The notes under the pieces: generated by a model
Told to the model about the DNA's origin: nothing
Databases searched by the model: none
The model's input: only the letters and a program-made list of their open reading frames with translations
Translations under genes and position numbers: made by a program
Source of the DNA: Pseudofrankia sp. DC12
GTDB taxonomy: Bacteria; Actinomycetota; Actinomycetes; Frankiales; Frankiaceae
Direction of reading: 5' to 3'
NCBI RefSeq assembly: GCF_000966285.1
Contig: NZ_KQ031391.1
Location: 1,332,919 to 1,396,918, forward strand
Length of the DNA: 64,000 nucleotides
Shown here: positions 50,529-60,304 of the stretch, in pieces
Layout: each line of letters opens with the position of its first letter
Position numbering within the stretch: the first letter of the stretch is position 1

Positions 50529-51265
50529 CCCGACACCCCAGCGGCGACAGCAGGGTGAAAGTCCGCTACCTCGACGCCGGGGGCGTCGACCGGCTCGTGA
50601 CGGCAGAACAGGTCGGCGAGGTCGCGTTCGAGACCTGCCCGCCGGTCCGCACGATCCCCGCCTATCACGGGCAGAAACACACCCCGGGCCGCTACTGGTC
50701 GGCCACCGCGAGCGGGCTGCTGGCCTACGAAAGCTTTCTGGAATGCCAGTGGCTGACGCTGCTGGACTTCGACGTGACGGTGACCGCGATCGCCACCCAG
50801 GCCCTGGAGCTGCACGGCAACGACACCGACGGGAAATGGCGGCACGTCCCGGACATCTTCACCCGCCGCAGCGACGGATCGGTACTCGTCGTGGACGTGA
50901 AGAACCCTCACCGACGGCACGATCCCGCGGTGGTCCGGCAAGCCGAGCGGACCGCGGTGGCCTGCGGCCGGCTGGGCTGGGCCTATGAGATGGTGACCGT
51001 CCCACCCAGGCAGCGATACGCCACCATTGCCTGGCTGGCCGGCTACCGCCGGCCGCTACGGGCCACCGCCAGCCTGGTGACGCCCGTCCTGAGCTCGGCG
51101 GCGGATCCGGTGCGGCTGGCGGACCTGCTCGCCGCGACCGGCGCGCCAGAGCTGGCCCGGCCGGTGGTCTTCCACCTCCTCTGGCACCACCGGCTGCTCT
51201 GCGACCTGGATACGCCGCTGCGCGAGCACACCCTGGTCCACGCGGCACCCCCACAGCCGTCATGA
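50525..51265 (+). CDS. tnsA: TnsA-like heteromeric transposase endonuclease subunit
   Basis: This 246-residue protein has the restriction-like fold: 'LLAYESFLECQWLTLLDFD' (catalytic Glu), 'RHVPDIFTRRSDGSVLVVDVKNP' in which 'PDIF' gives the Asp and 'DVK' the Lys, then a C-terminal helical/winged domain ('RPVVFHLLWHHRLLCDLDTPL'). TnsA cuts the 5' strand at transposon ends, enabling cut-and-paste transposition together with TnsB. Both ends overlap neighbours by 4 nt. It appears intact. Confidence 0.88.
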   Translation: MTRHPSGDSRVKVRYLDAGGVDRLVTAEQVGEVAFETCPPVRTIPAYHGQKHTPGRYWSATASGLLAYESFLECQWLTLLDFDVTVTAIATQALELHGNDTDGKWRHVPDIFTRRSDGSVLVVDVKNPHRRHDPAVVRQAERTAVACGRLGWAYEMVTVPPRQRYATIAWLAGYRRPLRATASLVTPVLSSAADPVRLADLLAATGAPELARPVVFHLLWHHRLLCDLDTPLREHTLVHAAPPQPS

Positions 51266-53342
51266 CCGGGAAGACCAGGCTCGCCCTGGGCGACTGGATC
51301 ACCTTCGACGACCAGCGACACCAGGTCGTCGGGTTCACCGACACCGGCATCCGGCTACGGTCACAGACCGGCCGCACGCAGCTCGTCCTCGTCGGTGCCC
51401 TGCTGGGCGATCCCAGCTTCCAAACCGAGCCGACCCCGACGACCAGCCGGCCGGCCCCGACCGCAGGCGCGGCGGACCGGGAGGCGGTGCTGCTCGGCCT
51501 GCCCGCCGCGGAAAGGGCACGGGTCGAGGAGATGGAAGCCCACCTGCTGGAAGCCGAGACCGGCTACCGATCCGGCGACCCTGCCAGCGGCAAACCTCAC
51601 GTCGGCTACGACCCGGCGCACACGACGTTGAGTGAACGGATCGAGGCCAAGGCCAGCGAGCTGGGACTGACCAGCCGCAGGCTCTGGCAGCTGCGCCGGT
51701 CCTGGCAACGTGACGGGCTGATCGGCCTCGCAGACAAGCGCAAGACCCGCCCCCACGCACCGCTGGCCCGCGTCGATCCACGGATCATCACAGCCATCCG
51801 GGAGCAGGCCGCGGCCGACCGGCTGGACTCCTCAGCAACGGTCGGGAACCGGTTTCACCGCCGGACCCAGAACCGCTCGACGCCCAGCACGGGCCCGGCG
51901 TGGTCGTGCTGCCCGGCAAGGACAGCTTCCGGCGGATCGTGAACCTGCTGGTCGACAGCAGACCCAGCGATCCCGCCGCCCGGCGGATCCGCGCGGCGAA
52001 TCAGCCCGACCGGACCTACGGAGCGGTGGCCGCCACCAGACCAGGCGAAGTCGTGATGATGGACACCACCGGACTCGACGTGATCGCGTACGACCCGGCT
52101 TGCAACGTCACCGTGCCGGTGGAACTCACCGTCGCCTTGGACCTGGCGACCCGGTCCCTGCTGGCCTGGCGGCTCACACCCCGTAGCACCAAAAGCGTCG
52201 ACATCGGCCTGCTGCTCGCGGACGTCATGAGCCCAGAGCCGATGCGCCCGCACTGGCCCGACGCCCTGCGCTTCGCGATGCTGCGAATCCCGCACGAACG
52301 GATCCTGACCGTCGACGAACGTCTCGCCCATGCCGCGGCCCGGCCGGTGATCTACCCGGAGACGTTGCTGTTCGACCACGGCAAACCCTACAAGTCCGAG
52401 GTCGTCACCCGGGCCTGCCGACGGCTGGGTATCAGCATCCAGGACGCCAGGACATTCACCCCCACCGACAAACCTCACGTCGAGCGGGTCTTCGAGACGA
52501 TCAACCGGCAGTTCTGCGAACACGTGGCCGGCTACAAAGGTTCGGACATCGCCCACCGGGGCGCGCACGTCGAGGACAGCGCCCGGTGGAGCATCGACGA
52601 CCTCGCCGAACTGTTCGCCGAATATGTCGTCGCGATCTACCAGCGCCGCCACCACTCCGGTCTGATCCTGCACGGCTTCCCCGACCTGCACGCCTCCCCG
52701 AACGAGGCATACACGATGGCCATAGCCGCCGCCGGATACGTCGACTGCCCGACCGACCCGGACCTCTACTACGAGTTGCTGCCGATCGCGGACGGCAAGG
52801 GCCGCACCATCCAACCGGCCGGCGTCCGCATCGGCTACCTCACCTACAACGCGGACATCCTCTACCGCTACCGCAAGACCCGCTCGCCCTACCCGGACGG
52901 GCTCTGGCCCATCCGCCGCGATCCCCGCAACCTGCTGCACGCCTATTTCCACGACCCGGCCGACGGACGGTGGCACGTGCTGCGCTGGACCCACGCACTG
53001 GATGCCCACCAGCCGTTCACCGACCTCACCGTCCGCGAAGCCCGCCGGCTTGTCGCCCTACGCGGGCGGAACCCCGCCGACCAGGACGAGGTCGCCGTCG
53101 CTCTACTCGAACTGCAGAACCGCGTCGACGCGCCAGAAACCTGGACCCGCACCGCGCGCATCCGACAGACCCGCGACGCCCACCGCGGCCGGGCCGCTCA
53201 CCGCGATGCCCAGCGAGGCAGACCGCCAACCGACGACCAGCAAGACCTCCCGCTGCGGCCCGTTCCCGAAGACGACGACCTGGACCTCGACGAACTGCCG
53301 GCCGCCGAGGTCTGGGACCCCCACCACGCCGGGACGGCCTGA
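51262..53342 (+). pseudogene. tnsB: TnsB-like DDE transposase with internal frameshift
   Basis: The frame from 51262 encodes the N-terminal beta and HTH domains ('ERIEAKASELGLTSRRLWQL') to about 51870. The DDE core is in the frame one base back (open from 51714 to 53342): 'PGEVVMMDTTGLDV' (Asp), 'LLFDHGKPYKSEVV' (Asp) and 'KPHVERVFETINRQF' (Glu), then the acidic C terminus. The joined reading 'GNRFHRRTQ' + 'PLDAQHGPGVVVLPGKDSF' is continuous if one base is missing near 51870. No slippery heptamer is seen there, so this is probably a frameshift mutation or a sequencing error rather than programmed frameshifting. Confidence 0.82.
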
Positions 53343-53420
53343 TGCACTTCGCGCACCCGGGCCTCGCCGAACCCCGCACCAAAGAGGAATGGCGCGCCTA
53401 CCTCGACGCCGCCCCACCCG
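53342..53420 (+). pseudogene. tnsC: TnsC-like ATPase, 5' end (split by IS)
   Basis: The ATG overlaps the tnsB stop (TGATG). The first 26 codons ('MHFAHPGLAEPRTKEEWRAY') run into the second IS4-family copy. With the IS and one 10-bp duplication removed, the frame continues exactly at 55516. Confidence 0.8.
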
Positions 53421-55505
53421 CAATGCCAGTGAAACTCTCTTGATCGCGTGGGTCAGGCTGCCATGGCTGGCTGAGTGTGGTCACGTTCGGTGACATCGGG
53501 AAGCGTGAGTGTTGGGGCCGCCGTGGTGAGGGTGTCGGTGATCGGTCCGCAGATCCGGGTCTCGTAGACGACCTTGCGGGTGGTGAGGCCGGGTCCGGCG
53601 TGGGGGAACTCCGAGACGCTCTTCGCCCGGCGTTCGCGGGTGCGGTTGCGGTCGGGGGTGTTGCGCCGCCGGCTGAGTGCGCTGTGGATGGCGGCGAGCC
53701 GGTGTGCGACGACCTCGTCGGGCAGGCCGGGGGTCGCCGCGCCGAGGTGGCGGGTGAGCGCGAGCACCGTGGCCTTGGTGGACAGTTCCCGGGCCAGGAC
53801 CGGCTGCCCGGCGCGGGCGCCGCGCTGGGCGGGGGTGGCCTGCGCGGCGGCGCTGCGCTGCACCGCGCGCAGGAGAGCCGCCCCGAGCAGGAGAGCGGGG
53901 ATCTCCTGGTCGACCTCGAACGGGTCGGTGGCGCGCAGCATCGGCCCGGCTCCGGGTCCGGAGTCGTTCAGGGTGGCCTTGGTCTCGCGGATCGGGGTCT
54001 CGGTCGCGCCCCATCGGGCCCGGTAGCCGGCGGTGAGAGCGAGCGCGGGCAGCGCGGCGGGGTCGGTGATGTTCGTGGCCACGGCGAACGTCTCACCGGT
54101 GTGGACGCCGTCGGCGAACACGTCCCACTCGACGTCGCGCCAGCCGTGCAGCACGTCGTCGGTGCCGAGGTCGACGAGCGCCGAGCCGTCGGGCAGCCAC
54201 GTGTCGACGTCGACGGTGATCCCGGCGCGCAGCCGCACCGCGAGGTTCATCCCGGCGCCGGTCAGCCGCCTCAGCCGCTCGGCGCCGGGGAAGTTACGGT
54301 CCCCGACGTGCAGGAGCCCAGGGTGACAGATCGCCGGGGTGGCGGTCGCGACCTGCTCGAGCAGCGTCTGCTCACCGGCGTCCTTCGCGCCCGAGGACGG
54401 GCCGTGGGCGTAGCCGAGCGGGGTCTTCGTCCCAGCGTCGACGTCGATCAGAAGGCGGACGTGCGGGAACGGCGCCGGGTCGGTGCCCGCCCCGAAGCGC
54501 TCCCGGTTCGCCGCCGTGTCGGGCAGCCGCAGGAGGGTCCCGTCGAAGCCGGCGACCCGGAACGCTCCCGCGGCCAGCGCCTGTGGGTCGTGCGGGTCGA
54601 GGAGCTCCGCGCGCAGCACCACCAGGACCGCCTCGCACACCGCGGCGACCACCACCCCCGGCACGCCGCGCCGCGCCCGGGAGAACGCCGGCCCGCCGGG
54701 CGTGGCGGAGCAGCGGGTGAACGGGACGTCCGCGACCGGCGCGAACAACGCCGCCAGCACGTCGTCCCACCCGGTGCCCGCCATCCACGACCCCAGGACC
54801 AGCGCCCGCACGACGACCCCCCGGGTCAACGCCAACGCCGTCTCCTGCCCGCGCACGGCGTCATCAGGTGCGGCGTCGTCGCTGCCGGGCGGTGTCGTCG
54901 CCTGGAACTGGGTGAACGCCTCGGCGATCAGCCGGTCGAGCGCGCCGGGGCCGAGCCGCCGGTCGAGCTCGGCCTCCGCCGCTCCCAGCGACACGTGGTC
55001 CGCCGCCCGGCCCGACAGGGCCAGATCCCCGTTGTCGTAGGCCCTGAGCGTCCCGGCCAGCACCGGCCGGTAGACGATCACCTGGTCGCCGTGGCGGGCC
55101 GGGAGCGCGCCCTCAGCCAGCGTGAGCAGGCCGCGGCGGTCGCGGGCCGGCGCCCGGCCGCCGCCGCGGCGCCCGGCCGTGCGAACCGGCCCCGCGGCCA
55201 GGTCCTCGGCACGCACCGCCAGCAGCCCGGCACCGACCCGGCCGAAGGCCACCCCGGGCAGCGCGACCGACGGGACGACAGGATAGAAACAGGACACGGC
55301 GGACTCCGGGTCAGGGAACTGGCTTCGACACCCTTCACCTCACCCGGAGATCCGCTCAAACCCCGCAATCCGGGCACTCCCAGCACCCAAATCCTCCGCT
55401 CCGGCGACCTCCCACCCCACCCCCGACCGTCACCCAACGTCACCGCTAGCTCAGGCGCGGCCGGGTACCTCACACCTCGCGATCAAGCGCCTTACAACGG
55501 CATTG
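53421..55505. mobile_element. IS4-family insertion sequence, copy 2
   Basis: The element is 2,085 bp, the same length and end structure as copy 1, in the same orientation. It is flanked by the perfect 10-bp duplication GCCCCACCCG (53411-53420 and 55506-55515). Only two base differences from copy 1 were found. It disrupts tnsC. Confidence 0.95.
53453..55297 (-). CDS. IS4-family transposase (copy 2)
   Basis: This 614-residue protein is identical to copy 1. The one internal base difference (53705) is silent. It should catalyse cut-and-paste of the 2,085-bp element. Confidence 0.92.
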   Translation of the reverse strand: MSCFYPVVPSVALPGVAFGRVGAGLLAVRAEDLAAGPVRTAGRRGGGRAPARDRRGLLTLAEGALPARHGDQVIVYRPVLAGTLRAYDNGDLALSGRAADHVSLGAAEAELDRRLGPGALDRLIAEAFTQFQATTPPGSDDAAPDDAVRGQETALALTRGVVVRALVLGSWMAGTGWDDVLAALFAPVADVPFTRCSATPGGPAFSRARRGVPGVVVAAVCEAVLVVLRAELLDPHDPQALAAGAFRVAGFDGTLLRLPDTAANRERFGAGTDPAPFPHVRLLIDVDAGTKTPLGYAHGPSSGAKDAGEQTLLEQVATATPAICHPGLLHVGDRNFPGAERLRRLTGAGMNLAVRLRAGITVDVDTWLPDGSALVDLGTDDVLHGWRDVEWDVFADGVHTGETFAVATNITDPAALPALALTAGYRARWGATETPIRETKATLNDSGPGAGPMLRATDPFEVDQEIPALLLGAALLRAVQRSAAAQATPAQRGARAGQPVLARELSTKATVLALTRHLGAATPGLPDEVVAHRLAAIHSALSRRRNTPDRNRTRERRAKSVSEFPHAGPGLTTRKVVYETRICGPITDTLTTAAPTLTLPDVTERDHTQPAMAA

Positions 55506-56195
55506 GCCCCACCCGTCCCGCCGGCGATGCCCACCCACGCCGACTACCAGCGGATGCACCCTGACCAGCGCACCCTGCTCGACGAAGCCCGAGAGGACTA
55601 CCACAGCGCGCTGGTCATCGTGCGCACCGAGCAGATGAAACGCATTCACCACCAGATCTACCGCCGGATGCGGACCAATGCCCGCCAAGCCGCCGGCGCC
55701 CGCCGCGGCATCGTCCTGGACGGCCCAGCGACCGTCGGCAAGTCCACCCTGGTCAAAATGTTCGCCGCCGACCTCGAACACAGCCTGCGCCGCCGGCATC
55801 CGGACCGCTTCGGCCCCGACGGCCTGCCCTACATCGTCGACGGCTACACGGTCGACTACACCCCGGTCGTCTACCTCAACATCCCCTCCCAGGCCACCCC
55901 GAAAGACCTTTCCGTCCTGCTCGCCGACTACCTCGGCCACCCACATTCCAACCACGCCACCAAGAACGAGATCACCAAGGCCGTACTGGACGCGATGCGG
56001 CTCTGCGGAGTCGAACTCGTCATCATCGACGACATCCACTTCCTCGACCTGTCAGCACGCGAAGGAAAGGTCGTCAACGACCACCTGAAATACCTGGCCA
56101 ACCACACCGCCGCCACCTTCGTCTACACAGGTGTCGACCTGAACACCTCCGGGCTGTTCCTCGAAGGCCACGGCAGCAGTCGCGCCACCCAGACC
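55506..56195 (+). pseudogene. tnsC: TnsC-like AAA+ ATPase, main part, 3'-truncated
   Basis: The frame continues from the 5' fragment. Walker A is 'VLDGPATVGKSTLVKMF', Walker B is 'ELVIIDDIHFLDLS' and the sensor region is 'ATFVYTGVDLNTS'; these identify the TnsC/TniB regulator that links TniQ target sites to the transposase. The family normally continues well past 'GSSRATQT', but here the sequence enters the ISAs1 left end at 56196 and stops at 56303 in IS sequence. So the gene is broken twice and cannot make a full protein. Confidence 0.88.
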
Positions 56196-58014
56196 CACGG
56201 CGTACCGCAAAGTCAGTTGTCGCAGGTCAAGGCCAGTTTTCGGCACTGCGCCATGGCGGGAGGATCCTGCCGCCGCCTTGATCTTATGATCTTGGTTTGG
56301 TGACTGTCCGTCGCTGACGGCGCCAGGCGCGGGCGGCTCGCGGCCCCCTGAGCTAATGACTGACAGTGACACCGGTGAGGTCGGGTCTGTCCGGGAGATG
56401 CCGGGTTGTCACGTTCGGCGTGCCGGCGGGGAGAAGGGCAACGGGGCGCGGTTAGGACAGGGGCTTCCTAGGTCCGATGTCCGCCGGAGGCCCCGTTGCC
56501 CGTCCAGTCTCGCATGCCCGTCTCGCGGAGCTCCCGGTCGACGGCGGCCCCTCGACGTCCCGCCCGTAGGGCGGCGACCGCGGCGAGGAAGGCTGTGGTG
56601 ACGGCGGCTCGGTCCGAGGTGGCGAGGGCGCTGGCCGCGGCCGAACGCGAGGAGACCCTGGCTCGCGCGCAGGTGACAGTGAATGCGCTGGTCGCGCGGG
56701 CGGTGGCGGTGCGGGCACTGGCGGGCGGGTCGCTGCTCGAGGCGTTCGCGTCGGTGGTCGACCCGCGTCACCCGCGCGGGGTGCGCCACGCGCTCCCGGT
56801 GATCCTGACGTTGTGCGTGGGGGCGGTGCTGCGTGGGGAGACCGAGGTCCTCGACGTGGCGGTCGCGGTCGAGCACGCCGACCAGGTGCTGCTCGCCGCG
56901 TGCGGCGCCCGGACCTCGCCGACGACCGGCCTGTTCGAGGCCCCGTCGCAGGACACGGTGCTGCGCGTGCTCGCGAAGCTGAGCGCGGCATCCCTGGACG
57001 AGACCGTCGGGGCCCACCTGTCCGGCCGCGTGCGCCGCGTCCACGGCGAACGCCCCGACCCCGACGACCCTGCCGGCCCGGACGGGAACGGGCAACCGGC
57101 GCACGCGGGCCGGGCGGGGCGGCGGCGTGAGCAGCGCGCCGCGCGGCGTGCGTTCGCCGCGGACGGCAAGGCGCTGCGCGGCGCCGCGCGCGACGGGACG
57201 CGCACGTACCTGCTCTCGGTGGCGACCCACGACGAGGGCGTCGTCGTCGCCCAGCACGAGATCGGCGAGAAGACCAACGAGGTCCCCGCCCTGGTCCCGC
57301 TACTGAAGGCCCTGGACGCCTACCAGCCCCTGGCCGGCGCCGTGATCACTGTCGATGCCGGCCACACCGTACGCGCGCACGGCAGGGCGATCCGCGCGCT
57401 CGGCGCGCACTTCGTGTTCACCGTCAAACTCAACACCCCGGCACTCAATGCCGACTGCGAGGCCGCCGCGGACTGGAACAACCTGCCCGTCGAGCACGCG
57501 GCCGAGACCCACGGCCACGGACGCGAGGAACTGCGCACGATCCGCCGCGCTCCGGCGACCGCCGAGATCCGCGCCCGCCACCCGGGCGCCCGCACCGTCG
57601 CGCTCATCGAGCGCTACGCCACCCACACCGTCCACAAGGGCAAGGGCGCCAGGCGGGTCACGCAGACCGTGACCACCGCGGTGTCGGTGTTCGTCATCAC
57701 CAGCCTGGAACCCGACGAGGTCACCGCCGAGGAACTCGCGGGCTACGTGAAGGGCCACTGGGCCATCGAGAGCAAGGTCCACTATGTCCGTGACGTCACC
57801 TACCGTGAGGACGCCTCTCAGGTGAGGACCGGTGACCTCCCCCGAGTCATGGCCACGCTCCGTAACACAGCGATCAGCCTGATCCGGCTCGCCGGCCACA
57901 AGGCGATCAAGCCCACCATTCGGCGGCTCAAGCACGACACAGCCCTACTCCTGAACGTCCTCGGCCTCAAACACCCCGCCTGACCAGCACAGACAGACTT
58001 TGCGGTACGCCGTG
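56196..58014. mobile_element. ISAs1-family insertion sequence without target duplication
   Basis: The element is 1,819 bp, bounded by identical 19-bp inverted repeats starting CACGGCGTACCGCAAAGTC at 56196 and complementary at 57996-58014. The left flank is tnsC (ends ACCCAGACC) and the right flank (CGACATCCCC) is the inside of a methyltransferase gene. The flanks show no 8-10 bp duplication. Two different broken genes on the two sides point to an adjacent deletion or recombination between two copies. Confidence 0.88.
56496..57983 (+). CDS. ISAs1-family transposase
   Basis: This protein of about 495 residues has a TTG start with GGAGG six bases upstream; an ATG at 56514 is the alternative. 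Family signatures are 'VVDPRHPRGVRHALPVILTL', 'APSQDTVLRVL', 'FAADGKALRGA' (first Asp), 'AVITVDAGHTVRAH' (second Asp) and 'GHWAIESKVHYVRDVTYRED' (Glu), then 'LRNTAISLIRLAG'. It looks full length, so the element may still be mobile. Confidence 0.92.
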   Translation: MPVQSRMPVSRSSRSTAAPRRPARRAATAARKAVVTAARSEVARALAAAEREETLARAQVTVNALVARAVAVRALAGGSLLEAFASVVDPRHPRGVRHALPVILTLCVGAVLRGETEVLDVAVAVEHADQVLLAACGARTSPTTGLFEAPSQDTVLRVLAKLSAASLDETVGAHLSGRVRRVHGERPDPDDPAGPDGNGQPAHAGRAGRRREQRAARRAFAADGKALRGAARDGTRTYLLSVATHDEGVVVAQHEIGEKTNEVPALVPLLKALDAYQPLAGAVITVDAGHTVRAHGRAIRALGAHFVFTVKLNTPALNADCEAAADWNNLPVEHAAETHGHGREELRTIRRAPATAEIRARHPGARTVALIERYATHTVHKGKGARRVTQTVTTAVSVFVITSLEPDEVTAEELAGYVKGHWAIESKVHYVRDVTYREDASQVRTGDLPRVMATLRNTAISLIRLAGHKAIKPTIRRLKHDTALLLNVLGLKHPA

Positions 58015-58015
58015 C

Positions 58016-60304
58016 GACATCCCCGACGACACAATCTTCAAGGATGTCACCACCCTCGACCGGCTCAAGGACTACGAGGCAGCCCTTCCCAGCCTCATGG
58101 GCATGGGCCTCGGTGACCCCGAGGAGCGCTTCCCCTGGCTACATGTCGTCGAGGACATCGCCAACCGGGAAGGGTTCCTTCACTGGGAATTGGAGTTCGC
58201 TCACGTCTTCAACGACGCAGGCGGATTCGAAATTCAAGTTGGCAATCCACCGTGGTTTCCACCGCGGTGGAAAGAAGATGCTGTCCTTGCAGAGTTCCAA
58301 CCCTGGTTCGAAACCGAGGAAGAGCCATCCGAAAGCGATAGGGTGCTCCGCCGCACAGAACTGCTAAGCCAGCCGCTAGTGCGTAGATATTTTCTCGATC
58401 AGCTGACAAAAAATGGCGCGGTAGTCGCATTTCTTGGGTCATCTCAGATCTATCCACTCGTGACGGGCACGAAGCCCGACCTGTACCGGGCTTTTATGTG
58501 CCAGGTTTGGACGCATACCACGACATCGGGTGTCATTGGAATGCTCCATCCAAGCACCCATTTGACGGGAAACAGTGAAGCGAGACTGCGCGAGTCTTCT
58601 TACCAACGACTGCGCGTCCACGCAGACTTCGTCAACGCAGGGCAACGCTTTTTCCCGGAACCTGTAGGCCATTCGCGCCATTTTAGCGTCAACGTCTACG
58701 GTGCACCGCAAGAGGTGAGCTTCGATCACTTCTCATGGCTGGTCTCGGTTGAGGCCTTGCGCCTGTCGAATGGGCACGATGGTTCCGGCGAACTCCCTGG
58801 GGTGCGCTACCAGAATGCAGAGTTCGACGAGCGTCCGCATCGGTCGCGAATCGTGCACGTCACGCCCGCTACCCTTCAGGTATGGCAACGGCTTCGGAAC
58901 GACATCGATCGACCATACGGCGAGGCTCGCCTGCTATTTCCAGTAAGCACCGGCGAGGCGGATGCTATCGCTGCGTTGGCTGACTTCCCGGTTCGACTGG
59001 GTGACTTCTCGCCTCCAATTTCCGATGGATTCAATGAGGGTGACGCGAAGAAAGTACTATTGATTGACTACAAACGAGAGATCGCGGACTCGCCCCCCGA
59101 TGGCAGCCCGAAACAAGTCGGATGGGATGACGTTATCCTCAAGGGGATCCAGTTGGGTCCTGCCACGCCTATCTTCAAGCGCCACGACGCGAACACTAAT
59201 GATGCCTACGGTCTAGATCTTGTCGAAATCCCTGACAATTTTGTGCCTGACACCCAGTATGAAGTAATTGATGGCAATCGGGCGAAATTCGATACTGCCG
59301 TCAACCAAGACTGTTGGGTTGACTACAGACTGCTATCGACAATGCGGGATGATGGCGTTACGGTAAGCAACCTTCGAGACGAGATCGCGTTGGACTCTGG
59401 CGTCTCGGAAATCGAAGCCTCTCAGGTCATTGAAGCGAGACTGACAGAAGCTGCGATCCGCCCGTACACATCGTTCTACAGGCTAGCCTGGCGTAACCAA
59501 GTCGCCTCTGATACCGAGCGCGCACTCTACGCGGCTCTCATTCCACCCGGTCCGACGCACGTCGATGGTATCCGCACGACGGCGCTGTCGACACTGCGAC
59601 AGACTGCGCTCCTTGCGGGTTTCTGGACCTCCATTCCGCTGGATTACTTCCTTCGAGCAACCGGGCGTCGCCACCTGCACGTCAATGACGCTATAGTTAT
59701 GCCGGCCCCTGATCGGATTCATCCACTGGCCTCGGGTTTGCTACTCCGAACTCTTCGATTGAACTGTCTAACGACAGCCTACGTCGACATTTGGACGGAG
59801 CTATATGACGAGGCTTGGTCCGGGGAATGCTGGGCATTTGAATGGCTTGGGATGCCCGCCCTGCAAGAAGTCGCTCCGACCTGGACCCGTAATACCCCCT
59901 TGCGGACTGAACGTGCTCGCCGATCGGCGCTCGTTGAGATCGACGCACTAGTTTCCGTCTGGCTCGGAATGGACGCAGACGCGCTTATCGGCGCCTACCG
60001 CGGCAGATTTCCCGTGCTGCAGAAATTTGAGGCAGCTACCTGGTTCGATGCGCATGGATGGAAGATATCAAGTGACTCGCGGACCAAGGGGCAACGGCAG
60101 TCAGAAGATAGTTGGATGAAATTCGAGAACTATCTCGAGAGCCAGAGCCACCAGGACGCTCCAACGGGATACACAGCCCCCTTCTACAAAGCAGACCGTG
60201 AGACGGAGATGCGCGCGGCGCACGCGGTGTTCCAGAAGCGGTTGGATGACGCGGTCGTGCGGGGTGAGTGGGACCCGGAGAAGCGTGAGGTGCCGGCGCG
60301 GTGA
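58016..60304 (+). pseudogene. N6-adenine DNA methyltransferase, C-terminal part (5' deleted)
   Basis: The frame emerges from the ISAs1 right end ('DIPDDTIFKDVTTLDRLKDY') and continues about 760 residues. 'FEIQVGNPPWF' is motif IV (NPPW) of amino-methyltransferases of the Eco57I/DrmMI type, followed by 'VAFLGSSQIYPLVTG', 'MLHPSTHLTG' and a long target-recognition region. The SAM-binding motif I (FxGxG), which should lie upstream, is missing, so the product is probably inactive. An internal ATG at 58097 could start a truncated protein. Base composition is clearly more A/T-rich than its neighbours. The stop overlaps the helicase GTG. Confidence 0.82.

Larger units (their letters stand above)
48660..56195 (+). 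mobile_element. Tn7-like transposition module tniQ-tnsA-tnsB-tnsC (decayed)
   Basis: Four core genes of a Tn7-like transposon run rightward with 1-4 nt overlaps. tnsB has a frameshift near 51870, tnsC is split by an IS4-family element (53421-55505) and is missing its 3' end, replaced at 56196 by an ISAs1-family element. The methyltransferase and helicase beyond are probably its cargo. I did not find transposon end repeats, and no cas genes or CRISPR repeats are visible, so a CRISPR-guided type is unsupported. Confidence 0.8.

Noticed and set aside
51860-51900. Programmed ribosomal frameshift in tnsB
   Set aside because: No slippery heptamer or downstream hairpin stands out at the frame change.
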